A DNA stretch of 40,381 bases from an uncultured Bacteroidales bacterium (GTDB taxonomy: Bacteria > Bacteroidota > Bacteroidia > Bacteroidales > UBA3824). The stretch is taken from assembly GCA_937877455.1 (NCBI GenBank), contig CALFIU010000020.1, forward strand, positions 1-40,381, given 5' to 3'. Under the pieces are notes generated by a model. It had not been told where the DNA came from, did no database searches, and saw nothing but the letters and a program-made list of their open reading frames with translations. Below, piece by piece: positions 39,688 through 40,381 of the stretch. The position numbers were made by a program, and so were the translations under genes. Positions within the stretch are counted from its first letter, which is position 1, and each line of letters begins with the position of its first letter.

Positions 39688-40381
39688 TTAAATATTTGAA
39701 ATCTCGTTTTTAGATAAACCTGTAAAATCGGATACACTCTCAATATCAAATCCTTTTGCAAGCATCTTACGAGCGGTTTCGATGGCTTGAGTTTTCTTAC
39801 CTTTTGCTTCTCCCTCGGCAAGTCCTTCTGCACGTCCCTCTGCGCGGCCTTCAGCTCGACCTTCAGCTCGACCTTCAGCCCGACCTTCTAATCGGCCTTC
39901 TCCTTTTGCTGTGAAAATCTGGTCGGCCAGAATCACTCTGTCGTCTAGGTAGCGACGGTAGGCAGCCTGCTCCTCCCTGCTCATTTGTGACAGCTTTAAT
40001 TTCTCGCGTGCGGCCTTCAGTCCCGGAGCATCTGCATCTTCTGGTATCTCACTTGTAGAGAGGAAGTATATCCACTGCTCCAGTGGCACTTTTGACCAGC
40101 GGTTAAAGTCGTTGACCTTTAGGATGTAGTATTCTGGATACAGCTGGTAGACCTCGTTGACACCGAATTGCTGACGCTGGAAAGTTGAGAGACTGAGGAC
40201 CTCATTGTTATGTATGCCCCTGAACTCTGTCTTTCCGTGATAGACAAAGTCTTTCCCTTGTCCGAGGTCGAAATAGACAATGTTGATGGAGTAGACCTTC
40301 TTGACATTGCTGTAGTTCTGCCCGCTGTCTATATACTCTGTCACCAGTTTCGACGGCCCGAAGAGTATGCGTTGGAAGTAT
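39688..40381 (-). CDS. Rpn-family PD-(D/E)XK nuclease, copy 2 (partial, runs off the window)
   Basis: The C-terminal ~231 residues of an Rpn-type protein. The frame stays open to the window edge, and residues YFQRILFGPSKLV encoded at 40343-40381 match the YYLERILYGVSKA region of copy 1, so the GTG at 40344 is not the true start. The nuclease active site lies outside the window. It retains INIVYFDLGQGKDFVYHGK, YYILKVNDFNRW, and a tail with seven GRAEG-type repeats, then FDIESVSDFTGLSKNEISNI. The body is richer in GC than copy 1, so the two are diverged paralogues rather than a recent duplication. Confidence 0.85.
   Translation of the reverse strand, partial: YFQRILFGPSKLVTEYIDSGQNYSNVKKVYSINIVYFDLGQGKDFVYHGKTEFRGIHNNEVLSLSTFQRQQFGVNEVYQLYPEYYILKVNDFNRWSKVPLEQWIYFLSTSEIPEDADAPGLKAAREKLKLSQMSREEQAAYRRYLDDRVILADQIFTAKGEGRLEGRAEGRAEGRAEGRAEGRAEGLAEGEAKGKKTQAIETARKMLAKGFDIESVSDFTGLSKNEISNI
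39818..39904 (-). repeat. 12-bp tandem repeats coding GRAEG units in Rpn copy 2
   Basis: About seven imperfect 12-bp units (CGACCTTCAGCT-like on the plus strand) encode successive four-residue EGRA units. Copy 1 has only two or three such units, so unit number varies between paralogues, as expected from slippage. Confidence 0.8.

Noticed and set aside
39818..39904. Possible CRISPR or intergenic satellite
   Set aside because: The 12-bp units are in frame within the Rpn gene and encode repeated GRAEG residues.

Overview
This window looks like a chromosomal segment of an AT-rich Bacteroidota, most likely a member of the Bacteroidales. The evidence is a SusC/SusD pair followed by a SusE/F-like lipoprotein, a protein ending in a type IX secretion sorting domain, PorT-like barrels, a bS16 with a long Ala/Lys-rich tail, and several promoters that fit the Bacteroidota pattern TTTG-N19/20-TAnnTTTG. 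The T9SS cargo protein argues against a classical gut Bacteroides. No rRNA, tRNA or CRISPR array was seen.

Layout. 1-951: a hipB-like regulator and a truncated HipA N-terminal protein. They carry a textbook sigma70 promoter, a palindromic operator and strong Shine-Dalgarno sites, none of which is usual for the rest of the window, so this end looks imported or is an assembly join. 1068-4030: leftward cysD-cysN-cysH (sulfate activation and APS reduction). 4182-5348: an AraJ-like MFS exporter. 5918-16409: a polysaccharide utilisation locus, susC-susD-susE/F-like and a GH53 endo-galactanase, apparently for pectic beta-1,4-galactan. Between the binding protein and the GH53 gene sit an unrecognised two-gene unit and an opposite-strand AAA ATPase/PD-(D/E)XK protein. 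A LacI-type palindrome lies upstream of susC.

16754-22774: rightward housekeeping genes tgt, an LptF/LptG-type permease, aroC, an LpxH-like phosphatase, a lipid kinase, then rpsP-rimM from a promoter inside the kinase gene. 23019-31131: leftward DIP1984-family protein, three outer-membrane proteins, an operon of PASTA protein, T9SS cargo and RluA-type pseudouridine synthase, and a secreted serpin. 31432-36289: rightward hybrid histidine kinase with a degenerate second receiver, transketolase, a small membrane protein and tadA.

36290-40381: an accessory region. Two Rpn/PD-(D/E)XK genes share the same 3' architecture (a short conserved motif, then a hairpin with the same arms) and lie on either side of a frameshifted lipoprotein gene. 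The last ~60 codons of that lipoprotein are abruptly GC-rich and dominated by NNC codons, in a FISUMP/C-type-lectin-like domain. This resembles the variable repeat of a diversity-generating retroelement target, although no reverse transcriptase or template repeat is in the window. I consider this the most interesting signal here.

All calls come from reading the sequence and from family knowledge; no search was run. Residue numbers and GC counts were made by hand.
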